A stretch of DNA of 64,000 nt from Xanthobacteraceae bacterium (GCA_019745775.1 JAIESR010000055.1:1-64000); one strand, 5' to 3'; positions 34,105 through 43,011 are shown, numbered from the stretch's first letter. The notes: generated from the sequence alone by a model not told the origin. Program-made: numbers and translations.

Positions 34105-34758
34105 TCAGTCCTTGGCGTTGCCTTTGCGCAGCAGGTTCAAGACGCCGCTCGAAAGCCGCGCATTGTGCCGGCACATGGCGTCGTAGGCGGCGATCGGGTC
34201 GCTACGCAGGATCGCCTGCACAATCTGCTCGTGCTCTTCATGCGAGCGCGCCAGCCGGCGGCCCTCGGCGTCCGACTGCGTTTGGCGAAAGGGCGCGAGT
34301 CGCGCCCGCAGATCGCGCGTCATACCGGCGAGCGTGGCGTTGTGTGCGCCGTCGCAGATCAGGTCGTGAAATGTCTGGTTGATCTCGAGATATCGCGTTT
34401 CGTCGCGATCGCCGATGAGGTCTTTGGCTTGGTGGTGGCATTCCTGCAACGCGCCCTTTTCCAACGATGTCATGCGTTGCGACGCGAGCCGTGCGCACAG
34501 CCCTTCAAGCTCGCACTCGGCATCGAGCATGTCGGATAATTCGTCGAGGCCGATCTGTGCAACGATGCCGCCGCGATGCGGCACCAAATCGATCAGCCCG
34601 CGGGCCCCCAATTCGCGCAGCGCCTCTCGGATCGGCGTGCGCGAAACGCCGAACCTCGCCGCCAGCGCTTGCTCATCGAGCTTGTGGCCTGGGGGTAATT
34701 CACCATTGAGAATCTGAGAGGTCAGGGACCGCTGAATCCGCGCCGCAATCGTCGTCAT
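34105..34758 (-). CDS. GntR-family regulator (FCD domain)
   Basis: A 217-residue regulator of the FadR/FCD subgroup. The N-terminal winged helix is clear (LNGELPPGHKLDEQALAARF, then GVSRTPIREALRELGARGLI). The FCD effector domain follows with ECELEGLCARLASQRM and a metal-site His in NQTFHDLICDGAHNATL. It is encoded between the hydroxylase genes and a VOC gene, and inverted repeats of similar sequence flank it on both sides. It most likely represses the module until a pathway acid binds. Confidence 0.9.
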   Translation of the reverse strand: MTTIAARIQRSLTSQILNGELPPGHKLDEQALAARFGVSRTPIREALRELGARGLIDLVPHRGGIVAQIGLDELSDMLDAECELEGLCARLASQRMTSLEKGALQECHHQAKDLIGDRDETRYLEINQTFHDLICDGAHNATLAGMTRDLRARLAPFRQTQSDAEGRRLARSHEEHEQIVQAILRSDPIAAYDAMCRHNARLSSGVLNLLRKGNAKD

Positions 34759-34870
34759 GCTCGATCGAATCCCTCAAGAATCAGGCGGCGCTGTATCGAA
34801 TCAGCCCGAGGCCCGCAAGGCCGGCGGAGGATATCGCTCCCACCGTTTGTTGCACGCTCTATCGAATCGG

Positions 34871-35293
34871 TCAGGCGACCTTCTCCCGGTTCGCCGGTTC
34901 GACGTCCTTTACGGCACCTTTCCAGCCGTTGGCGGTCACGTCGAAAACGATGCCTTCGGGGGTCTTGTATTTCACTTCGTAGAAGACGTTGGGATCCTTC
35001 TCGAAACGGCCGGTCATGTAGCTGCCGCCGGCATTCTTGATCCGGCGATCTGTCTCGTCGACGTCGTCGACCCACATGCCGAAGTGAATAATTCCCTCGT
35101 ACCCCTTCTGCGTCTCGAAGCCGGGAACCGGCTCGTCACCGAAATTGAGCAGGGCGACATTGATGACGCCGTCGCTGAGATAGACACCGCGCATGGCGTT
35201 GCCGACGCGCGTCATGCCGAAGGCCTGCTCGAAGAACTGTGCGGATTTTTCGGGGTTCTTTACCGCGATGGCGACGTGACGAAGCTTGGCCAA
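34871..35293 (-). CDS. VOC-family (glyoxalase-like) protein
   Basis: A 140-residue single VOC protein. LRHVAIAVKNPEKSAQFFEQ is the usual first metal-site strand and FYEVKYKTPEGIVFDVTANG the last. The best start is TTG 35293, with GAGGAGGA seven bases upstream; no ATG or GTG gives a sensible N-terminus. The function could be isomerisation, dioxygenation or glyoxalase chemistry. It diverges from the FAH-family gene across a 92-base gap containing an inverted repeat. Confidence 0.78.
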   Translation of the reverse strand: MAKLRHVAIAVKNPEKSAQFFEQAFGMTRVGNAMRGVYLSDGVINVALLNFGDEPVPGFETQKGYEGIIHFGMWVDDVDETDRRIKNAGGSYMTGRFEKDPNVFYEVKYKTPEGIVFDVTANGWKGAVKDVEPANREKVA

Positions 35294-35328
35294 GCTATCC
35301 TCCTCTTGAAGAACAATTCGGGCTTGAT

Positions 35329-35355
35329 GTATGCAATATATCATGCTTAGCATAC
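35329..35355. promoter_or_regulatory. inverted repeat between divergent VOC and FAH-family genes
   Basis: GTATGC at 35329 and GCATAC at 35350 are complementary across 15 AT-rich bases. The right arm extends to GCATACAA, which also occurs at 34045 in the other repeat. It lies 31 bases from the FAH-family TTG and 36 bases from the VOC TTG, so a single bound regulator could control both directions. Confidence 0.5.
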
Positions 35356-35385
35356 AAGCAAGCGCAATCTCCTGGGGAGCAGCTC

Positions 35386-36342
35386 TTGATCTGGCACGCA
35401 TGGGCGACCTACGCCATCGATGGACGCGCAATCCCCGAAAGCGGCTCCTATGCGCTCGCGGACCCGCATGCGCGTCACGGCGTGTCATTTTCTGACCGCC
35501 TGGCGTCCGCGGACGGGCTGCCTTTGTCAGCCTGGTCCAGCTTTGCCGATGAACTCGCTGCCCTGGCCGAGCGTATCGCCGCATCTCCGCAGCACTATCC
35601 GCGCATCAACGGGCAGGCGAAGCTCTGCCGGCCGCTGTCGCCGAGCCGCATCTACGCCGCGGCTTCGAATTTCATCGAGCACGCGGGCGAGATGGGGACC
35701 GTGCTCGCGGCCAAGGCCCAGAGCGCTCCATTCATCTTCATGAAAGCGGCGACCAGCGTGATCGGCCCTGAAGAACCGATCGTCATCCCGGCATCCGCCC
35801 GGCAGGTCGACTGGGAGGTGGAACTCGCGGCCGTGATCGGAAGCGGCGGCCGCAACATCGCGGTGGCCGACGCATTGAACCATGTTTCCGCGTACACGAT
35901 CATCAACGACATCAGCGCGCGCGACCTGACGCGACGGTCCGACTATCCGTTCAAATTCGATTGGTTCCGCGGGAAAAGCTTCGACACGTTCGGTCCGCTG
36001 GGGCCCTGGCTGGTGCCGGCGTCGGTCGTTGGCGATCCGCAGAGGCTGGCGATGCGGCTCTCGGTGAACGATGAAGTCAAGCAAGACGACTCCACCGCGG
36101 CGATGATCTTCTCGGTTGCCGAGCAGATCGCCTATCTGTCGGAGATCGTGTCGTTGCAGCCCGGCGACGTTATCGCGACCGGCACGCCCAAGGGCGTCGG
36201 CATGGGCACGGACACCTATCTGAAACATGGCGACATTGTCGTCGCATCCATCGATCGGATTGGCACTCTGCGCAATCCGGTCATCGACGCCGGCGCAACA
36301 ACGGCCGGGTCCACGGACTACGAGACTCAGCTTACCGGTTGA
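35386..36342 (+). CDS. fumarylacetoacetate hydrolase-family enzyme
   Basis: A 318-residue FAH-family protein. The C-terminal catalytic core shows the metal-binding pattern VDWEVELAAVIG, then YTIINDISARDLTRR and LQPGDVIATGTPKGVGMG. Members hydrolyse C-C bonds of acylpyruvates or act as hydratases, isomerases or decarboxylases after ring cleavage. The likely start is TTG 35386 with GGGGAG at good spacing, directly after the inverted repeat. The next gene encodes an extradiol-type protein, so it may act on its product. Confidence 0.85.
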   Translation: MIWHAWATYAIDGRAIPESGSYALADPHARHGVSFSDRLASADGLPLSAWSSFADELAALAERIAASPQHYPRINGQAKLCRPLSPSRIYAAASNFIEHAGEMGTVLAAKAQSAPFIFMKAATSVIGPEEPIVIPASARQVDWEVELAAVIGSGGRNIAVADALNHVSAYTIINDISARDLTRRSDYPFKFDWFRGKSFDTFGPLGPWLVPASVVGDPQRLAMRLSVNDEVKQDDSTAAMIFSVAEQIAYLSEIVSLQPGDVIATGTPKGVGMGTDTYLKHGDIVVASIDRIGTLRNPVIDAGATTAGSTDYETQLTG

Positions 36343-36408
36343 ACCGGCCGCAGGCACGGCCCGGGACGTGTCTGCGACCATTGCCCTGCCCGGAGCAGAA
36401 ATCTGATC

Positions 36409-37302
36409 ATGATCAAGGCCAAGCGGATTGGACACGCTACCTTCTCAACGCCGGACCTGGATCGGCTCGTCGAGCACTATCAGGAGGTCGTTGGCCTTCA
36501 TCTGGTCGCTCGTGACGGCAACAGCGCTTATCTGGCATCCAACGCGGGCCAGCTCGCCGTGGTTCTCGAAGCGTCGGATGGTGCCGAATGCACGCGTCTG
36601 TCGTTCGAGGTGTCGCCGCGCATGGACTTTGCCGAGATGGCGCGCGACCTGTCTACGCTCGGCCTCAAGTGCGAGCAGCGTACGGACGACCGCCCCGGAC
36701 TCGCCCGGGTGCTCTCGTTCAAGGACCCGAAGGGAACGACGATCGAGCTGTTTTCCGAGCCGCTTTTTGTCTCAAAGGGTAAGGCGGTCGGCGGCGCGAC
36801 GCCGCTCAAGCTTGGGCACCTGGCCTTCGCGGTCCCGAATCCGAGGGCGATGGCGGAATTCTACGAGCAGGTTCTCGGCTTCCGCACATCGGACTGGATC
36901 GGCGATTTCTTCGTGTTCCTGCGGTGCAATGTCGACCATCATACCGTCAACTTCATTCGCGCCCCGCAGACGCGCATGCACCACATCGCCTTCGAGATGC
37001 GTGATGCGGCGCATCTGCACAATTCCTGCGACCTCTTGGGCCAGAAGCGTGTCGAGATCGTCTGGGGGCCGGTCCGGCACGGCCCCGGACATAACGTCGC
37101 GACCTATCACCGCAACCCGGACAACCAAATGATCGAGTTCTTTGCCGAGCTGGATCGGATGACGGACGAGGAAAACGGCTTCTTCGATCCGCGCCCGTGG
37201 CATCGCGATCTGCCACAGCGCCCGAAGGTCTGGGATCCAACTCAGCAGCGCGACATGTGGGGAATGAGACCGTCGCAGGCATTTCTGGATTTCGCGCGCT
37301 AG
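36409..37302 (+). CDS. two-domain VOC protein, extradiol dioxygenase type
   Basis: A 297-residue protein with two VOC halves. The C-terminal half has the type I extradiol iron-site layout: His in LKLGHLAFAVPN, His in MHHIAFEM and Glu in QMIEFFAEL. The N-terminal half keeps the fold (RIGHATFSTPDLDRLVEHYQ). It is a good candidate for a ring-cleaving dioxygenase of a catechol or hydroxypyridine-like ring. The FAH-family gene is 66 bases upstream and an amidohydrolase gene 22 bases downstream. Confidence 0.85.
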   Translation: MIKAKRIGHATFSTPDLDRLVEHYQEVVGLHLVARDGNSAYLASNAGQLAVVLEASDGAECTRLSFEVSPRMDFAEMARDLSTLGLKCEQRTDDRPGLARVLSFKDPKGTTIELFSEPLFVSKGKAVGGATPLKLGHLAFAVPNPRAMAEFYEQVLGFRTSDWIGDFFVFLRCNVDHHTVNFIRAPQTRMHHIAFEMRDAAHLHNSCDLLGQKRVEIVWGPVRHGPGHNVATYHRNPDNQMIEFFAELDRMTDEENGFFDPRPWHRDLPQRPKVWDPTQQRDMWGMRPSQAFLDFAR

Positions 37303-37324
37303 CGTCGCGCCAAAGGGGGATTTA

Positions 37325-38773
37325 ATGGAGCATCGTCGCATCAACAGAAGAAACCTCGTCCGCGGTGGCGCCGCCGTCGGTGCGGCCGTGTTTCTGGCCA
37401 AACCCGCCGTGGCACAGCCCGGCGCAACCCCTTCCCAAGCCGATCGGCCCGCAGCCGCGCTCCCAAGTCGTGGCGAGTTCGTGGTACGCGGCGCGTTCGT
37501 CGTCACCGTGGACCCGAAGCTGGGCGAGCTACCCCGCGGCGACGTCCACGTCCGGGCGGGAGAAATCATCGCCGTCGGCGAAAACATCGCCGCGCCGGGC
37601 GCGGAAGCGATCGACGGTACCGGCATGGTCTGCATGCCCGGCTTCGTTGAGACCCATTGGCATCTCTGGACGAGTTCGATGCGGCCCTTCGTCCGCGGTG
37701 AAAATCCGACCCTCGAGTATTTTCCCGTCACCCAGCGGCTGGGTCAGCTCTATGCGCCCGAGGATTCGTATCGGGGAGTCCGCGTCGGGCTGGCGGAGGC
37801 CCTCTACTCGGGCATCACGACGGTTCACAACTGGGCGCACAACATACGCGGTCCGCAATACGCCGATGCAGAGTTGCGAGCGATGCGCGACACCGGCATT
37901 CGCGGCCGCTTCTCGTACGGCGGCCCGCAGGCAGGCCCGACCGACAAGCCGATGGACAGCGCCGACGTCGCGCGGGTCAAGCGCGAATGGATGCCGAACG
38001 ATGGGCTCCTGACGCTTGGAATCTGTTCGCGCAACGTCGTTCCAGGCCAGAGTATCCGCGGCGCAATCTCAGTCGACATGGCGCGGCGCGACTGGGGCGC
38101 CGCACGCGATCTCGGACTGCCGATCACGCTGCACGCCTCGCCCAAGGGGCTGGTGACGATGCTGGAGGAGGCGAAGCTGCTCGGTCCCGACGTGCAGCTT
38201 GTGCATCCGATGATGACCTCCGCGGCGGAGCGCGAAATTCTCGCGAAACGCGGCACCAGCTACAGCATGTCCCCGTTGGGTGAGGCGCGGCGTCCGCCGG
38301 ACGGCGGTGAGATTCAGTTTGGCGAGCTGATGGAGGCCGGGGTCAAGATCAGCATGTCGATCGACCACACGACCACCAGCAACTGCGATTGCTTCAGCTG
38401 CATGCGGATGCTGTACACGCTGCATCAGCACCGCATCGGCAACCGCATCAAGGTGACGAACAGGCGCATGGTCGAGCTCGCAACCATCGACGGCGCGCGC
38501 GACCTCGGTATTGCCGACAAGGTCGGATCCCTGACGCCAGGCAAGCGTGCAGATCTGATCCTGGTGCGTACGGCCGACCCCAACATGACGCCGTTTGGCG
38601 ATCCGTTCGAGGCGCTGGTCCATCATGCCAACCCCGGTAACGTCGACACGGTTGTCGTCGACGGGCGGATCCTGCGCCGGGGAGGACGCTTTGCCGCGCT
38701 GGATCATGCGCAGGTGTCCCGCGAAGCGACCGAGTCCGCTTTGGCGCTGCGGGCCAAGGCCAAGTGGCCTTGA
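37325..38773 (+). CDS. exported ATZ/TRZ-type amidohydrolase
   Basis: A 482-residue metal-dependent hydrolase with a Tat leader (INRRNLVRGGAAVGAAVFLA, ending near residue 31). The metal motif HxH is in MPGFVETHWHLWTSSMRPF, a third His in LPITLHASPKG and the Asp region in ISMSIDHTTTSNCD. The C-terminal LGIADKVGSLTPGKRADLIL is the family's closing strand. ATZ/TRZ proteins remove amino or chloro groups from N-heterocycles. Periplasmic export is unusual for this group. The stop overlaps no neighbour; the ABC protein gene begins 29 bases later. Confidence 0.87.
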   Translation: MEHRRINRRNLVRGGAAVGAAVFLAKPAVAQPGATPSQADRPAAALPSRGEFVVRGAFVVTVDPKLGELPRGDVHVRAGEIIAVGENIAAPGAEAIDGTGMVCMPGFVETHWHLWTSSMRPFVRGENPTLEYFPVTQRLGQLYAPEDSYRGVRVGLAEALYSGITTVHNWAHNIRGPQYADAELRAMRDTGIRGRFSYGGPQAGPTDKPMDSADVARVKREWMPNDGLLTLGICSRNVVPGQSIRGAISVDMARRDWGAARDLGLPITLHASPKGLVTMLEEAKLLGPDVQLVHPMMTSAAEREILAKRGTSYSMSPLGEARRPPDGGEIQFGELMEAGVKISMSIDHTTTSNCDCFSCMRMLYTLHQHRIGNRIKVTNRRMVELATIDGARDLGIADKVGSLTPGKRADLILVRTADPNMTPFGDPFEALVHHANPGNVDTVVVDGRILRRGGRFAALDHAQVSREATESALALRAKAKWP

Positions 38774-38802
38774 GGACGCATCGGAATTCCGGGGAGAAAG
38801 CA

Positions 38803-39792
38803 ATGGTCGTCACTCGGCGCGCGTTCATCGGCGGCGTGATGTTGGCTGCGTCGGCAGCGGCGTATCCCGTCCACGCCGCGGAATCGATCAAGGTGATGGT
38901 CTTTCCCGGGATTTCGAATCTCCCTCTGTTCGCCGCCCAGTCGCAGGGCCTCTTTCAAAAGCGCGGTCTCACTGTCGAAGTCCTCAACACTCCGAATTCG
39001 GAGGAGTTGCGCTTGGGTCTCGCGCAGGGCCGGCACCAGATCGCGCATGCGGGAGTCGACAATGCGGTGGCCCTGGCGGAAACCGGCAAGGCCGACGTTG
39101 CCGTCGTCGTCGGCGGTCATGGCGGGTTCGGACGACTGTTTGTGCAGGCCGATGTTCAGTCGCTGGCCGCGTTGCGCGGCAGGACGGTCGTGGTGGACGC
39201 GCCCAACACCGCCTATGCGCTGGTTCTCTACAAGATGCTTCAGGACAACGGCTTGCGGCGCGGCGACTATACGGTGAATCCGGCCGGCGGCACTGCATCC
39301 ATGCTCGCCGCGTTGCTGAAGGACAAGGCCAATGCCGCCGCAATCATCAGCCCCCCGTTTGCATTTCGTGCCGAGCGCGAGGGATTGAAGGACCTCGGCC
39401 CGGTCAAGGACGCTATCGGCGCCTATCAGTTCGATGCCGGTTTTGTGATGCGGCCTTGGGCGCGCGCCAACGCCGATACACTCGTCCGCTACGTTCAAGC
39501 CTATGTCGAAGGGTGCCGGTGGGCGCTCGATCCGGTCAACAGGGCGGCGGCAATCGGGCTGCTGTCGGGGCGACTGAAGCTTTCGCCGAGCGACGCCGAG
39601 CGGACCTATCGATTGATCGTCGATCCCAGGAACGGAATCGAGCGGGACGCACGGCTCGACCTGGACGGCTTTAGGAATACGCTGAAGCTGCGGGCCGAGA
39701 TCGAGGGGCAGTGGGGCGGCACGCCGCCGCCCGCAGAGCGATATGTCGACGAGTCGTATTATCGGCGCGCGCTTGCCGAGCTTGATAGGTGA
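38803..39792 (+). CDS. ABC transporter substrate-binding protein (NMT1/SsuA type)
   Basis: A 329-residue exported binding protein. The leader is MVVTRRAFIGGVMLAASAAA and the mature part begins IKVMVFPGISNLPLFAAQSQ, typical of the nitrate/sulfonate/taurine/pyrimidine-precursor class. ATG 38803 follows GGGGAG. No permease or ATPase genes adjoin it, so it either works with a transporter encoded elsewhere or is the residue of a larger operon. It probably binds an aromatic or heterocyclic substrate of the module. Confidence 0.87.
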   Translation: MVVTRRAFIGGVMLAASAAAYPVHAAESIKVMVFPGISNLPLFAAQSQGLFQKRGLTVEVLNTPNSEELRLGLAQGRHQIAHAGVDNAVALAETGKADVAVVVGGHGGFGRLFVQADVQSLAALRGRTVVVDAPNTAYALVLYKMLQDNGLRRGDYTVNPAGGTASMLAALLKDKANAAAIISPPFAFRAEREGLKDLGPVKDAIGAYQFDAGFVMRPWARANADTLVRYVQAYVEGCRWALDPVNRAAAIGLLSGRLKLSPSDAERTYRLIVDPRNGIERDARLDLDGFRNTLKLRAEIEGQWGGTPPPAERYVDESYYRRALAELDR

Positions 39793-40745
39793 TGATCGGC
39801 GAAACAGCGAACCCGGTGACGGTTGCCGCGAGGGGATGGCACTGCATCTCGGATTTCCCCGATGCAGGCCTGTGGATGCGCTGTTCGCAAGCTTGATTTC
39901 CCTGTTTGTGTGCTTAGCGAATCCGGCTGCTACCGACCCGATTTGCGCGTCGAGGTCTGCATGTTTTCCCTCTCGCAACAGCGGGAAGCGGAGCGCCGAC
40001 GGTCTGCGCGCCGGGGGACGCTCGCCGCTCGGCGCTCCCCACTGCGGCGGGCCGGCAGCCATTTCTTTCACCGCCGGCGCAAGGTGTAAGATTGGGGTGT
40101 AAGATATATTCTTGAAAGCGATCATCGACTTAGGTTCGAATCTTTCATTCTTACGGCTCTTACCACGATGTGCCCTTCGGCGTGACATCAGTGCGTGCGC
40201 ACATCCCGCCCGTCGTGGCGGGAGGGCGGTGTCGCTCGCGCGCCTCGCGGGCATCGGCGTGCATGCACCGACTCGCGGGACGCCGCATCCCGTCCTGCTT
40301 CGGCAATGCCTCGCGAAAGCACCTCGGCGAACGGGACATGGCGAAGGTAGGTGAGCGCGCGGAAGTGTCAAACGCGCTATCGACAGAAAGCGTATGATAA
40401 CGCGTCCGCGAAATGTGGCGCGTTTCGACAAGGCGCAGCGGCATCGGTCGTTTTCGCCGCGACGCCATCATACGATTTTTTTTGTCTGCCGGGTTCGCAG
40501 CGTTACGCTCATTGGAAAAATAGACGAAGTTTTCGGCCGGACGCAGTGGCTGCGCACTTGCCGAACCTTGACAGCGGGCGGCCGTGGCCGGGACCCGATC
40601 CGATGCGACAACGAATATCATGGCGGAGCATGTCGGGTGCGACAGCGATGGCCGCGCCGCCTGTTGCGAACGGCTTGAATTTTTCCGGCGCCTCGTGATG
40701 TAACCGGTACACGTTCCGAATGTTTCTCAATGACGGGAGTTCACG
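39793..40745. other. long non-coding stretch
   Basis: About 950 bases with no convincing gene. Open frames on both strands near 40160-40620 are Arg/Ser-rich, lack ribosome sites and look like GC artefacts. Visible structure is limited to a 10-base direct repeat GGTGTAAGAT at 40083 and 40097, and a GC hairpin (CCCGCC at 40205, GGCGGG at 40217) without a T run. The region may hold the promoter of the small gene at 40746. Confidence 0.5.
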
Positions 40746-41078
40746 ATGACCGACGCGCCACAGACCAAGCCCGCCGCCGAAGCGCTGAATTTCGAATTCG
40801 TCGATCTGCCGCAGCTCGCGGAGACCTATGCCGATTCCATCCAGACGCTGTTCTTCGACGGCCAGAACCTGCGCGTCGTGTTCTGCGCGAGCCGCCTGGA
40901 AGAGCCGAAGGGCGGCGGACGCCCGCTCGGCAAGCGTTATCCGACCTGCCGCCTGGTGCTGTCCGCGCAGGGCACGCTCGACCTTATTAATAGGATACAA
41001 AAAATCAGCGCGGCGCTGGCGCGCGACGGCGTGATCAAGGCGAAGGCGGAAGGCGCGGCGCCGGATAAAGCGAATTGA
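40746..41078 (+). CDS. conserved-looking small protein of unknown function
   Basis: A 110-residue soluble protein with a well-placed GGGAG before its ATG. The middle (YADSIQTLFFDGQNLRVVFC, then YPTCRLVLSAQGTLDLINRI) alternates strands and a final helix in a way that recalls DUF3467-type proteins, but I cannot assign the family. Pro/Lys/Ala-rich ends suggest flexible tails. It stands alone between two gene-poor stretches. Coding bias is normal for the window, supporting a real gene. Confidence 0.65.
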   Translation: MTDAPQTKPAAEALNFEFVDLPQLAETYADSIQTLFFDGQNLRVVFCASRLEEPKGGGRPLGKRYPTCRLVLSAQGTLDLINRIQKISAALARDGVIKAKAEGAAPDKAN

Positions 41079-41477
41079 TGATGGATCATTGTCGAAAGAT
41101 TTTTTGTCAGCGAGTTACGCGTTGTGATGGTGCATGTGCGTTCGTTATTGATGATGCAGCGGACCGCGATGGTCTTGCTACTCGCTCGTTGAACAGCGAG
41201 CGTAGCTAAAGCGTCGATCTATACGGTTTGGTGATGGAGCATTAGCGACGTTGCGCGTCGACAAATATCATTTCGATTTTTGTGTGAATTGAATCGCGAT
41301 TGATTTTAAAAGTTGTATGAGTGTGTTCATACAAACGACACTTGTCCGCGACAAGGTGCAAGCGCAGTGAAGATAGTGCCGAACACTCCCCACCAGTTCT
41401 GTCCATCACGATAAAATGGAGCGTCGCCCGCAGGTGGCGTCTCGACGATTGTACTCATTCGAATCGGCCGACCCCTA
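41079..41477. other. AT-rich non-coding stretch with a hairpin and a palindrome
   Basis: About 400 bases with lower GC than the surroundings and no credible frame. A hairpin (CTCGCT at 41181, AGCGAG at 41195, extended by GCTA/TAGC) could form downstream of the gene at 40746 but has no T run. A near-perfect palindrome at 41313 is listed separately. Confidence 0.5.
41313..41334. promoter_or_regulatory. 8-base-arm palindrome upstream of the gene at 41478
   Basis: TTGTATGA at 41313 is followed after GTGTGT by its exact complement TCATACAA. It is 143 bases before the next ATG. The arms share TTGTAT/ATACAA with the repeats at 34022 and 35329, so a GntR-type operator is possible; an RNA hairpin is the alternative. 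Confidence 0.4.
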
Positions 41478-42185
41478 ATGAAGCCCTGGCACTTCATCTT
41501 AACGTGTCTCTTGGTGGGGGGATTTCTCGCGTGGATTTTACTGTTTCCGATTTACACCGCCCGATTTCGTTTGACCGTCGAAGTCGAGACACCGGACGGT
41601 CTAAAGTCCGGTTCAAGCGTAATCGAAACGACGATCCGTGACGTTAAGGTTGGACTTCCTGAAATGGTGGGCTTGCGATACGGCGCGAACGGAGAGGCCG
41701 TGTTCGTCGATCTCGGGCAGGGGCGTAACTTATTCGGACTTCTCGCCTTCGGCCCCAATGGGCAGGATCAGGACAGGCTCAACCGCCTCGTGCGAGCCGC
41801 GTTGGCGCCGGGGCAAAGTCGCGACTGGCGTGAAGAAGCCAACCTCAGGGGCAGCGGCGAACTTCCGCCGGACTATGTCCCAACGCTCGTGACTTTTGCC
41901 GACCTCAAGGATCCGCGGACTGCGCGCGTGGTATCGCCGCAAGAGTTCGAGAGTGTGTTCGGGCCCGGCGTTCGCTTCAGGCGCGCCTGGATCGAGACGG
42001 TGCGGGCAGGAATATGGCCGCTCAACCTGTTCGGCGTCACCGGCATGCCAATAACGCAGGGCATCGAGCGGATGCTGCCGTGGTTACGATCACATACGGG
42101 ATATCTTGCCGGCGGGCGGCACGATGCTAGCTGGTCGCGTCCAGCACGAAACCTAACCGGAAACGAGTTCATCAAGGGGCTGTAA
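41478..42185 (+). CDS. membrane-anchored protein of unknown function
   Basis: A 235-residue protein with one N-terminal hydrophobic span (residues 5-26, FILTCLLVGGFLAWILLFPI) and an outward-facing domain rich in strands (TARFRLTVEVETPDGLKSGS). I recognise no family. The region GLPEMVGLRYGANGEAVFVD is well formed, and codon use looks coding. It is bordered by an AT-rich stretch upstream and a transposase remnant downstream, which suggests arrival by transfer. Confidence 0.6.
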   Translation: MKPWHFILTCLLVGGFLAWILLFPIYTARFRLTVEVETPDGLKSGSSVIETTIRDVKVGLPEMVGLRYGANGEAVFVDLGQGRNLFGLLAFGPNGQDQDRLNRLVRAALAPGQSRDWREEANLRGSGELPPDYVPTLVTFADLKDPRTARVVSPQEFESVFGPGVRFRRAWIETVRAGIWPLNLFGVTGMPITQGIERMLPWLRSHTGYLAGGRHDASWSRPARNLTGNEFIKGL

Positions 42186-42248
42186 GATGAGGTGGTCCCG
42201 GTTGTCTGAACAGATTTTCCGCGTCGCTAAGTGGAACCTCTGCCGTGG

Positions 42249-42680
42249 TTAGGCTGCCAAGCGGAGGGGCAGCGGGTTGAAGTAGGCTTGATCGGGTGTG
42301 ACGCCGTCAAGGCTCGAATGCGGTCGTCGGCTGTTGTAGAAGTCGAGGTATCGGCCGATCGAAGCGCGTGCCTCGCTGACGCTGTCGTAGGCTCGCAGGT
42401 ACACCTCCTCGTATTTGACGCTGCGCCATAGGCGCTCGACGAAGACATTGTCTCGCCAAGCCCCTTTACCGTCCATGCTGATGGCAATGCCGTTGTTGGC
42501 GAGCGCGCCGGTGAAGGCTGCTCCGGTGAACTGGCTGCCCTGGTCGGTGTTGAAAATGTCGGGCTTGCCGTGACGCGCCAGCGCATCCTCCAATGTCCCG
42601 ACGCAGAACGATGCCTCCATGGTGATCGACAGCCGCCACGACAGCACACGGCGGCTGAACCAGTCGAGCACCACTGACCT
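42249..42680 (-). pseudogene. IS3-family transposase (OrfB), truncated
   Basis: The C-terminal part of an IS3-type OrfB is clear: LDWFSRRVLSWRLSITMEAS, FNTDQGSQF, GKGAWRDNVFVERLWRSVKY and FYNSRRPHSSLDGVTPDQAY. The catalytic Asp in TDQGS and the Glu in VERLW remain, but everything before about residue 40 of the frame is unrelated, so the first catalytic Asp and OrfA are lost. No terminal repeats were identified. The upstream 330 bases to the next gene hold no recognisable gene. Confidence 0.8.
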
Positions 42681-43011
42681 GCCCTGTTTCTTCGGACCAC
42701 GCTTAAGTTGAGACGACCACCCCGATAACTGCCTTGGTTTGCCCCTTGCGGGACGGTTGAGCGACGGGGCGGAGCGCGGAGGCTCCAAGTACCGCAGCGA
42801 TCCGCCCCGTCGCTTGAGGTCGCGGCATCGTTTGACTGTCCGGAAGTGGAAATTAGTCCAAGCACCCTAACAAAAGACTTCTGACAGCCGCCAATATTGC
42901 TGCCGCGATAACAAATTCGAAAGCGACGCCCATGGTTTTTCGGCCTATCATCCCGTGTCCAAGCCCAGGAAAACTCCATAGCAGTCCTTGGCGTGAGGGA
43001 GGCGTGTCCCC

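Noticed and set aside
40205-40222. GC hairpin as a terminator of the ABC binding-protein gene
   Set aside because: The stem is six base pairs, lies over 400 bases downstream and is not followed by a T run.
38704-40431. 575-residue open frame on the minus strand
   Set aside because: It lies antisense to the amidohydrolase end and the ABC binding-protein gene, is rich in Arg, Gly and Pro, and has no recognisable domain; the plus-strand genes have clear families and ribosome sites.
40160-40621. Overlapping open frames on both strands in the 40 kb gap
   Set aside because: Both are Arg/Ser-rich, lack ribosome sites and resemble no protein; the gap is treated as non-coding.
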